Positions 21,301-30,500 of a DNA stretch of 64,000 nt are shown here, in pieces. Within the stretch, counting starts at the first letter, position 1. Every line of letters begins with the position of its first letter. Both the position numbers and the translations under genes were made by a program. The notes under the pieces were generated by a model. That model was not told where the DNA came from and did not search any database. It saw only the letters and a program-made list of their open reading frames with translations. This DNA is from Kordia algicida OT-1. Its GTDB lineage: Bacteria; Bacteroidota; Bacteroidia; Flavobacteriales; Flavobacteriaceae. The stretch is from contig NZ_DS544873.1 in assembly GCF_000154725.1 (NCBI RefSeq), forward strand, positions 939,380 through 1,003,379. Direction: 5' to 3'.

Positions 21301-24300
21301 GCGCACATACAAGCAAATGGGGCGGATTTATCACAGGAGTAGACGAATTTGATCCACGATTTTTCAACATCTCGCCAAGAGAAGCAAGCTACATAGATCC
21401 GCAAGAACGTATCTTTTTACAACATGCTTGGACAGCGATTGAAGATGCAGGTTACACAAGACAATCGTTACAAATTCCAATGGAAAACGATCAATCAGCG
21501 CAAATTGGTGTTTATGTTGGTGTCATGTATGGCGAATACAATCTCTCAGGAAGTTTGGCAAGTATCGCCAACAGAGTTTCGTACTTCTTAAATCTTCACG
21601 GACCAAGTATGACGCTTGATACGATGTGTTCTTCATCACTCACAGCAATTCATTTGGCATGTCAAGACATCAAACTTGGACGTACCAACATGGCAATTGC
21701 GGGTGGCGTAAACGTAAGTATCGATGCCAACAAATACAGCATGCTAAGCGCAGGACAATTCATTTCGAGTGACGGACACTGTCAAAGTTTTGGAGAAGGT
21801 GGCGATGGTTACATTCCAGGCGAAGGTGTTGGAGCTGTGATCTTAAAACGTTTATCAGAAGCAGAAAAAGATGGCGATCACATCTACGGAATCATCAAAG
21901 GAACAGCGTTAAATCACGGTGGAAAAACCAATGGGTATACAGTACCAAATCCAAATGCGCAAGCGGCAGCGATATCGAGAGCATTGCGCGAATCAAAAAC
22001 AGATCCAAAACACATCAGTTATGTAGAAGCACACGGAACAGGAACAAAATTGGGCGATCCGATTGAAATTGCAGCGTTGACCAAAGCATATCAAATCTCA
22101 GCAGAAAAAAGTCACTGCTTAGTCGGTTCATCCAAATCAAACTTAGGACACTGTGAATCTGCCGCAGGAATTGCAGGATTTACCAAAGTATTATTGCAAA
22201 TGAAGCACAAGCAAATTGTTCCTTCATTGCATTCCAAACGCTTAAATCCAAACATAGACTTTACGAAAACACCTTTTGAAATCAATCAAACCTTACGCGA
22301 TTGGGAAAAACCAGTTGTTGAAGGAAGTACAATTCCGCGTTTGGCAGGATTATCATCTTTCGGAGCTGGCGGTTCTAATGCACACATCATCATACAAGAA
22401 TACGAAACTAAACAAAACGATTATTCGTTAGAAATTTCAGAATTTCTTGTGCCTTTATCGGCTAGAATTGAACGTCAATTAATTCAAAAAGCAACTGATC
22501 TTTTAGCATTCATTCAAAAAAATAAAGAAACAATCAATCTTACGGAACTCGCGTATACCTTACAAATTGGTAGAGAAGCGATGGATGAGCGTGTCGGTTT
22601 CTTGGTCACTTCCGTAGATGACCTAATCGAAAAATTAACAGCATTTGTAAATGGTGACACCGAACACGGAGACATTTATCGCGGGCAAGTACAGCAAAAC
22701 AAAGAAACCATTTCATTATTCAATTCGGATGTAGACTTTCAGGAAACCATCAACAAATGGATTGAACAGAAAAAATACGCAAAGGTTTTTGACTTATGGG
22801 CAAAAGGGCTTCAACTTGACTGGAGTACATTCTATGGCAATGAAAAAATACAGCGCATCAGTTTGCCAACCTATCCGTTTGCAAAAGAAAAATACTGGAA
22901 TGCTCCGGAAATGCGAGGAAAAGTATTGCCAGAAACTCAAAATATTTCTGCATTACATCCATTAGTGCATGCAAATACGTCCAACTTAGACCAACAACGT
23001 TTTACGACGACATTTACAGGAAAAGAATTCTTTGTAAAAGACTATCAACTAAAACTCAACGGAACTGGCGCCAAAAAAGCGTTGCCTGCTTTGGCTAGTC
23101 TAGAAATGGCTCGCGCTGCCGCAGAACATATCAAACCTGCATCGAAAAAAGCAGAAGCAATTTCGTTGCAAGGAATTTCTTGGGGAAAACCATTTCTACT
23201 CAATGAAAACAAACAACTAGATATCATCCTTGAAAAAGAAGGTGAAAATGGTGTTTATTTTGAAATTACAAGCAAGCAAGAAAATGAAGAAATCATTCAT
23301 GCGCAAGGACTGGCAAACTATGAAACTGCGGAACAAAGTTTCCAATTTGATGTAGCCAAACTTCAAAATGAATTACAGTCAAACACACGCGAAGCAAACG
23401 AAATTTACACCGCTTTTAGTGTCATGGGATTGTATTATGGCGCATCCAATCAGGTAATTCAGAAAGTATACATGAGCAAAAATTATCTCTTATCAGAAAT
23501 TTCATTGCCAAAAACTATTGAAAACAGTCTAACAGATTTTGTACTACATCCAAGTATTTTAGACAGTGTGATGCAAGCTTCAATATGTCTCATAACCGAT
23601 TTAAAACTGTCTGAAAACTACATGTTTATTCCTGTGGCAACGGATTCATTAACGATTTATAACGCTTTCACGAAGAAAATGTTCGTATTAGTTCAATATG
23701 ACGAATCGCAAACTTCGGAAGATGCCGTATACATCAATGCAGATTTCTGTGACGAAAACGGAATTGTTTACGCTCAACTAAAAGGTTTAGAGTTACAACA
23801 AATCAAGTTAGACAGAACCGTCAAACAAGCAAAAAAGGTTACAATCGATCTAGAACCGTTTGTCATATTAGAATCAAAAATAGAAAAGCCAACAGACGTA
23901 CAACTACGCGAGTTGTCTACCAAAATTGCGATTGAAGAAAAAATCATTTCGCCAAAACCAACAAATGTAGCATTAGCAAACACGCAAATCATACAAAAAG
24001 CAGCAATACAAAACGACGCGCCGACAATCAAAAAAATAAGTTTAGACGATTTTGACGACGCACCAAAAGTGGAAAGCGCAATAACTCCAAAACAAAAAGA
24101 AATCAAATTAATTGATCTCGATGTACCAAAAGTGGAAGCTGTAAAAGAAAAATCAGTAACCATTGAAACATCAAACGTTTCAGAAAACACTTTCTCAAAA
24201 GAACAACTCAAACAAATGCTTATCAATACGTTGGCAGATGCATTGTATCTAGAACCGCATGAAATTGACGCCGACAAATCATTTATAGACATTGGTTTAG

Positions 24301-24452
24301 ATTCAATTGTTGGTGTAGAATGGATAAAAACGATCAACAAAGAACTAAACATGGAATTATCGTCTACCAAAATTTACGACTACGCAACTGTAAACGCGCT
24401 TGCCAAATACATACGTAGCGAAATGGAAAGTATGGAAAATGCAATTTCATAG
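18375..24452 (+). CDS. trans-AT PKS: DH-KR-ACP-KS-DH*-ACP
   Basis: Third PKS protein, 2025 aa, starting 59 bp after the previous stop. Approximate residues: docking helices (1-35; a LSKGNAL motif like the N-terminus of the preceding protein), DH4 (42-325; DHQV His present, HHGMLD in place of HPxxxD), KR (structural half from ~345, catalytic half 520-755; TGGFGGLG, GQGDYALAN), ACP6 (786-865; GIDSVVAM), KS5 (923-1345; DTMCSSS, HGTGT, NLGH), LPTYPF (~1496), DH* (1526-1810; catalytic His replaced by Tyr, HPSILD kept), a low-complexity linker, and ACP7 (1943-2020; DSIVGVEW). It completes M4 and begins M5. M5 is a beta-branching module by its ACP Trp flag but has no in-line ECH, so it probably depends on the free ECH1 and ECH2 enzymes encoded downstream. 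The partner ACP of the doublet is at the start of the next protein. Confidence 0.95.
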   Translation: MIDFIEYVVSELKHKRLSKGNALSLIKQFSQKSSTQAVHKAIHPLLHTNTSDFYQQRYSTVLNGSEPFLADHQVRLGEDNLMKILPGVAYLEMAHAALANALPNITDTHVIELKNVVWMQPFFVSEAKEIHIELLTENEENIQFEIYSSESNAQETIHCKGEINYVEKEENKTLEVEKLTDNMHRGELNTAEIYETYANLGLQYGDTHQVISKIYQGNNELIAKLELANASKATQEKYTLHHGMLDGALQASLGLVDDLATLSSGSPMLPFALENIQVFTSCTEEMFVWIRYAEGSKSGDTITKLDIDVCDADGIICAQLKGFTSKTFTVPSLKTIANSEEATVVYATQTWKETKGETAKVAFDHNEIIFYNFAQEDVKTIQNNLSNASCSAFKVSSKKNTAEIYEEVSLQIFKKVQELIQKKSQGKVHLQIVYNNTAENEIFTGITGLLKTAALENPKFSGQIILTDQNDAKEITKQLQFNQENYIDTVVKYENTVRYVWQLEEISLPNTQENISFKENGVYLITGGFGGLGTLFVEEILQQTNNATIILSGRSELTSEKEAKLKKLTENGGNVAYRQLNLSDEKQTKSAIAAILKEFDQLNGILHTAGMTADNFILKKTTEEFTNVLQPKVIGTYNLNLATQNTDIDFIALFSSGVAALGNPGQGDYALANGFLDHYANYQNKQQNNTKYVAINWPLWKNGGMGLQAEMLENMKQQTGVRPLETANGTTAFQHSLNLETSSLFLLEGEAQKIRKLLFEKPAIETIKEITEETPKATTTETTDNLVEKTIAYLRKEFSSVLKISLHKIDTRAPLERYGIDSVVAMNLTGKLEKTFGTLSKTLFFEYQTIDELGEYIAANFQEKLQTLFSIEKTAVKSPKKQVSKPVQKVETPTITRRQRRKFKKLGANQNAYSKSLESVNNEPIAIVGLSGRYPESINIEAYWNNLKNGKDCVTEVPKQRWDWRDFYNEDKANPGAHTSKWGGFITGVDEFDPRFFNISPREASYIDPQERIFLQHAWTAIEDAGYTRQSLQIPMENDQSAQIGVYVGVMYGEYNLSGSLASIANRVSYFLNLHGPSMTLDTMCSSSLTAIHLACQDIKLGRTNMAIAGGVNVSIDANKYSMLSAGQFISSDGHCQSFGEGGDGYIPGEGVGAVILKRLSEAEKDGDHIYGIIKGTALNHGGKTNGYTVPNPNAQAAAISRALRESKTDPKHISYVEAHGTGTKLGDPIEIAALTKAYQISAEKSHCLVGSSKSNLGHCESAAGIAGFTKVLLQMKHKQIVPSLHSKRLNPNIDFTKTPFEINQTLRDWEKPVVEGSTIPRLAGLSSFGAGGSNAHIIIQEYETKQNDYSLEISEFLVPLSARIERQLIQKATDLLAFIQKNKETINLTELAYTLQIGREAMDERVGFLVTSVDDLIEKLTAFVNGDTEHGDIYRGQVQQNKETISLFNSDVDFQETINKWIEQKKYAKVFDLWAKGLQLDWSTFYGNEKIQRISLPTYPFAKEKYWNAPEMRGKVLPETQNISALHPLVHANTSNLDQQRFTTTFTGKEFFVKDYQLKLNGTGAKKALPALASLEMARAAAEHIKPASKKAEAISLQGISWGKPFLLNENKQLDIILEKEGENGVYFEITSKQENEEIIHAQGLANYETAEQSFQFDVAKLQNELQSNTREANEIYTAFSVMGLYYGASNQVIQKVYMSKNYLLSEISLPKTIENSLTDFVLHPSILDSVMQASICLITDLKLSENYMFIPVATDSLTIYNAFTKKMFVLVQYDESQTSEDAVYINADFCDENGIVYAQLKGLELQQIKLDRTVKQAKKVTIDLEPFVILESKIEKPTDVQLRELSTKIAIEEKIISPKPTNVALANTQIIQKAAIQNDAPTIKKISLDDFDDAPKVESAITPKQKEIKLIDLDVPKVEAVKEKSVTIETSNVSENTFSKEQLKQMLINTLADALYLEPHEIDADKSFIDIGLDSIVGVEWIKTINKELNMELSSTKIYDYATVNALAKYIRSEMESMENAIS

Positions 24453-24519
24453 CAAGTAATTACAGTACCAAAGAAACATTTACAAACACTGAGAAAATAC
24501 TCAATCAAAACATACCAAA

Positions 24520-27500
24520 ATGCATAGTTTAACCAAGACACAAATACAAAAACGTCTTATAGTAAGTCTAGCCGACGCACTTTACTTAGAACCTTCTGAA
24601 ATTGATGCGGACAAATCATTTACAGATTTAGGTCTAGATTCCATCGTAGGCGTAGAGTGGATAAAAACTATCAACAAAGAATTTGATCTCGAACTCTCGT
24701 CGACCAAAGTATACGACTATTCAACCGTAAAACAATTGTCGGCGTATGTAGCGGAAGAATTAGCGAAAAATCCAAATGCAAACGTTGCAGCAGAAACGCA
24801 GAAAACTCCAGTAAGACCAGAAGTGAAAGTGGAACCTATGATGCAACCAAAACCGATTCAATCAACACCAGTTGTAAAGAAAATCGAATTGGAAACGCCA
24901 AAATCATCCACGAGTATTTCACTAAACTCGCTAACTTCTTTTCCGACTCTGACAAAAAAGCCACGAAAAAAACAAATAGAAAAGTTAAGTAGCGGATTTG
25001 AAGATGAAAAAATAGCCATCGTTGGAATCTCAGGAAGATATCCAGATGCGCCAAACTTGCAACAATACTGGGAAAACCTAAAAGCGGGTAAAAACTCCGT
25101 AAGAGAAATTCCAAAATCACGTTGGGACACCAGTAAATATTACGATCCAGATCCTACAAAACCTGGCAAAATATATTGTAAATCGTTGGGAATGTTAGAT
25201 GATGTAGATTGTTTTGATCCATTATTCTTCCAAATATCGCCCGCGGAAGCAGAATCCATGGATCCGCAACACAGAATATTCTTGGAAGAAAGTTACAAAG
25301 CCTTTGAAGATGCAGGATATTCCAGAAACAATTTGAGCGACAAAAAATGTGGTGTGTACATGGGAATCATGAGCAATGAATACTCACATTTAATGGCAAA
25401 AGGAAACTCAAATTCCATCAATACAACCGCAAACAGTTTTGCCATTGGTTCTGCGAGAATCTCGTATTTTATGAACCTAAAAGGTCCAGCAATTCCTTTT
25501 GATACGGCGTGTTCGTCTTCATTAGTTGCAACGCATGTCGCTTGTCAAGGATTACTAAACAAAGAAATTGACATGGCACTTGCGGGCGGAGTTAGTCTAT
25601 ATCTAATTCCAGAATCGTATGTAGGAATGTGTCAGGCAGGAATGCTTTCGCCAGATGGACAATGCAAAACTTTCGACGATTCAGCAAACGGATTTGTGCC
25701 AGGAGAAGGCGCAGGAACCATTGTTTTAAAACGTCTAAAAGATGCAGAACGCGATAACGATCATATCTACGGAGTGATTATTGGTTCAGGAATCAATCAA
25801 GATGGAAAAACCAACGGAATTACAGCGCCAAGCGTAAACAGTCAAATAGAACTAGAACGTGAAATCTACAAACGTTACAACATCAATCCAGAGACCATCA
25901 GTTATGTGGAAGCTCACGGAACAGGAACAAAACTAGGCGATCCAATAGAATTAGAAGCCTTATCAACGGTTTTCAAAGAAAAAACAGACAAGCAAAATTT
26001 CTGCGGAATTGGTTCGGTAAAAAGTAATCTTGGTCACACGTCGGGTGCGGCTGGAGTAGCAAGCATTCACAAAGTATTGCTTTGCATGCAAAACAAAACC
26101 TTAGTGCCAAGTTTAAATGTAGAAAAGGAAAATACAATCTTCGATTTCAAAAAATCTCCTTTCTATATTTCTAGGGAAGAAAAACCTTGGGAAGCTACCA
26201 TAAATGGCGAAGAACAACCACGCAGAGCTGCCATCAGTTCATTTGGTTTCAGCGGAACGAACGCACACTTAGTCATTGAAGAATATCCTCAAAACAAGGC
26301 AACTTCCAAAAAACGTCCTGAGATCAATACAGATGGTGTTCTTGTGCCAATCTCAGCAAGAACAGACGAACAATTGGCGCAGAAAATCACAGACTTACAC
26401 GCGGCACTAACAACGAACAAAGCAAAATTGCATATCAATGATATTGCATTCACGCTACAAGTTGGTAGAGAAGAAATGCGCAAAAGAGTTGCTTTTGTAG
26501 CAACATCAACCAGTGATCTCTGTGAAAAACTAGAAGCGTACATTATTGGCGAAGAAAACATTCCAAATGTATATCTCAAGCAAAAAAATAACAACGATTC
26601 GTTAGACATTTTTGAAGACAATGCAACACTTAGTAAACTTGTGGACACTTGGATAAACGAAAAAACCTTTGACAAACTCGCTGAAATTTGGGCAAATGGA
26701 GTGGAATTGAACTGGGAACAATTCTACGGAAGTGAAAAACCAAATCGCGTCAACTTGCCAACCTATCCGTTTGCAAAAGAACGTTATTGGGCGGAAATTC
26801 CGGAAGAAACAGTACAAGTAGAAACACAAACTGTAGAAACAGTAGTTCCTGTAAAAGCTGTTCCTGAAAAAATAGGAAAACTACATTACACAACTGCGTG
26901 GAAAGCGACTGACATTGCTTCAAAAGAAACTCAAAATACTACAAAAAGCATCCTAATTCTTGATACAGACGAAACCTTATACAAATCGTATCAAAAGCAA
27001 CATGCTTCAACAGAAAATCAGCAACTTATCTTTGTAAAACTTGCAGATACATACAAAGAAGTTTCAAAAACGGAATATCACATCAATCCAAGTCAGGAAA
27101 AAGATATTTCACAACTCATCGCGCAACTAGAAGCAAAAAATACATTGCCAACACACATCATTCATCACGGACTAAAAAGTGATGATGAAGTTGCAACAGC
27201 AATGCAAAACGGAATAGTTACACTTTTCAATCTCTGTAAAAACTTAGTAAGTCTAAAAACGAAGCTTGCCGTAAAAATCATTTCACTTGCTACAGATCGT
27301 TCTACCATAGCAACACCATTACAAGAAGCTTTTGGTGCATTCTTTAAAACGCTTTCGCTGGAAAATCCAAAATACCAAGCAAAAACCATTCTTCTTGAAG
27401 GAACAAAAATCACTTCGGAAACCATTACAGAAGTACTCACCAATGAATTTTCAGAAGAAAACTGGCAACACAACGAAATCAAACACATTGTTCAAGGCAA

Positions 27501-30500
27501 TCAAAAAACGGAACGATTTGCAAAAAAAATACAAGTATTTTCGCCTGTACAACGAAACTTGGCAATTCTACCAATCAAACAAAAAGGTGTCTATCTTATC
27601 TCTGGCGGAATTGGCGGATTAGGCTACATTATCAGTGAATACTTAGCAAAAAACTTTGCATGTACATTAGTGCTTTTTGGTCGTTCTGCCTTAGACAAAA
27701 CGAAGCAAGCGCGACTTGACAAACTAAATTCATATCAAGCAAAAGTAAGCTACAAACAAGTTGATGTGACAAACTTTGAAGCGGTTGAAAAACTCGTTCA
27801 ATCCACGAAAACAACGTTTGCTACAATCAACGGAATCATTCACAGCGCAGGCGTAAGCAAAGATAGTTTCTTAATCAAAAAATCGTTGGAAGAAGCGCAA
27901 CAAGTCATCAATCCTAAAATCTTAGGCGCTGTCAATCTAGACAAAGCGACCAAAGCGGAAAAGCTAGACATATTTGTAGTATTCTCATCAATTGCAGGTG
28001 TTTTAGGGAATTACGGTCAAACAGATTATGCGTATGCAAACAATTTCTTAGACGCTTTTGCAACACACAGAAACCATCAGACAACAACGAAAACACGTTT
28101 TGGAAACACACTTTCCATCAACTGGCCATTTTGGGAAGAAGGCGGTTTCTCGCTCTCAGAAAGCGACATTGCACAAGGAAAAGAATACATCGGAATTCAT
28201 CCAATTGCTACCAACATCGGACTCGAATATTTTGAAGAATTCCTAAGCTCTGGAAAATCACAAACCATTGCATTATACGGAAATGAAGCAAAAATTAAGC
28301 AATACCTACAACAAGAAATTGTTACAGAAAAAGTTGAAAAAACACAAGTTACGACAACAATTGACGACTCAGAATTACTAGAAAAAACACAAATCTATCT
28401 TCAAGAACTCATCGGAAATGTCATCAAACTTGAGGCTTCTCGAATTGACATTGAAGAACCATTTGATGTCTTTGGAATCGATTCTATCGTCATCGGGCAA
28501 ATCAACATCAGCCTCGAAAATGACTTGGGCGCATTGCCAAAAACCTTGCTTTACGAATATCCGACGATCAAGGAATTGGCAGATCATTTACACATTGAAG
28601 CAAAAGACCAATTGTACAAAGTATTGGAAATTTCGAAGCCTGAGCCTGTTGCTATGGTCGCTTCCGCAGAAATAAAACGCGATGCGATAAAAGCTGCAGT
28701 TCCACAAAAAACCATACAAAATCCGACACCAACTAGCGATGAACCTATTGCAATCATCGGAATCAACGGAAAATATCCAAAATCAGATACGATAGAAACG
28801 TATTGGAAACATCTCAAAAAAGGAAAAAATCTAATTGAAGAAGTTCCGAACACACGCTGGAATGCAGATGACTATTACGACGAAAACCCTGAAAAAGCTT
28901 CCGAAGGAAAAATGTACAGCAAATGGGGCGGATTTGTAAACGATGTAGACAAATTTGATCCAAAATTCTTCAAAATCACAGAGCAAGAAGCCAAAATGAT
29001 GGATCCGCAAGAACGCTTATTTCTAGCTTCTGTTTGGGCAACCATCGAAGATGCAGGATATACCAAAAGCAGTTTGCGTACAAAATATCAAAAAGGAAAA
29101 GGAGCAGATGTCGGCGTATTTGTCGGAGTCACCACAAACACATACAACATTCTCGCAACTGATGCATGGAACGATGGAAACTACCTAAATGCAAGTGCAT
29201 TACCTTGGTCTATTGCAAACAGAGTTTCATACTTAATGGATTTTCAAGGACCAAGCATGCCAATTGACACTGCGTGTTCATCATCATTAGTGGCAATTCA
29301 CTTAGCTTGCGAAAGTCTCAAACGACAAGAATGTAAAGTAGCAGTAGCAGGTGGCGTAAACTTATACTTGCATCCTTCCAAATATCATTCACTTTGTGGC
29401 AAAGGAATGGTCGCAAAAGGAAACAAAAACTACAGTTTTGGAGCAGGAGACGATGGTTTTGTGCCAAGTGAAGGAGTTGGTTCAGTCTTACTAAAACCAC
29501 TCAGCAAAGCTATTGAAGACAACGATCACATATACGCAGTGGTAAAAGGAAGCGCGTACGGACACAGCGGAAGTTCTAACGGATATTCAGCGCCAAATCC
29601 TAACTCACAAGCTGCTTTAATAGAAGAAACATTACAAAATGCGCAAGTTTCTCCAGAAACCATCAACTATGTAGAAGGTCACGGAACAGGAACACAATTA
29701 GGCGATAGTTTAGAAATCTTAGCCTTAACCAATGCTTTCAAAAAAGCAACTACAGAAAAACAATTCTGTGCGATTGGTTCTGTAAAAGCAAACATAGGAC
29801 ATTCTGAATCTGCCGCAGGAATTGCAGGATTGACAAAAATCTTATGGCAATTAAAACACAAAGTATTAGTACCGACAATCAATTCAGAAGAAGTAAATCC
29901 GAACATCAACTTTGAGGCAACACCATTTTATTTACAACATAAGGTAACAAGTTGGGAAAAAGTGAACAATACACCAAGACGTGCACTCATCAACTCATTT
30001 GGAGCTGGCGGCGTAAATGCTTGTTTAGTTGTGGAAGAACATGAGCACGAAACAAAGGCGGAAAAAGAAACAACAAACAACGAACCTCAATTGATAGTAC
30101 TATCAGCAAAAAATAAAGAAAGTTTGGAGCAATATGCAAATCAACTCTTGGCTTTTGTGGGAAGAAATATCAACGAAAAACTTTCCAATATTGCATTTAC
30201 ACTTCAAGTTGGTAGAGAAGCAATGTCGGAACGTTTGGCTTTCATTGCAAAAGATTCAAAAGAATTAATGCAACAACTAAAAAGCTGGAGAAACAAGCAA
30301 ACAACAGCAAATACTTTTGAAAGTACGCAAGAGAAAGGAGCAATTAAAAAACGATTCTCAAAAGATGAAAAAGAATACATTGAATTCTTGCTTGGCAAAA
30401 AGAATCTCACTGAAATTGCACGTAAGTGGATAGAAGGTGCAGATATCAATTGGAATAAATTATATACAAACCATCAACCAAAAAGAATCTCATTGCCAAC

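Noticed and set aside
23774..24370. 198-codon open frame on the minus strand
   Set aside because: It is the complement of the linker and ACP7 of the third PKS; Ser- and Ile-rich, without homologous pattern. Many similar frames opposite the PKS are by-products of its codon use.
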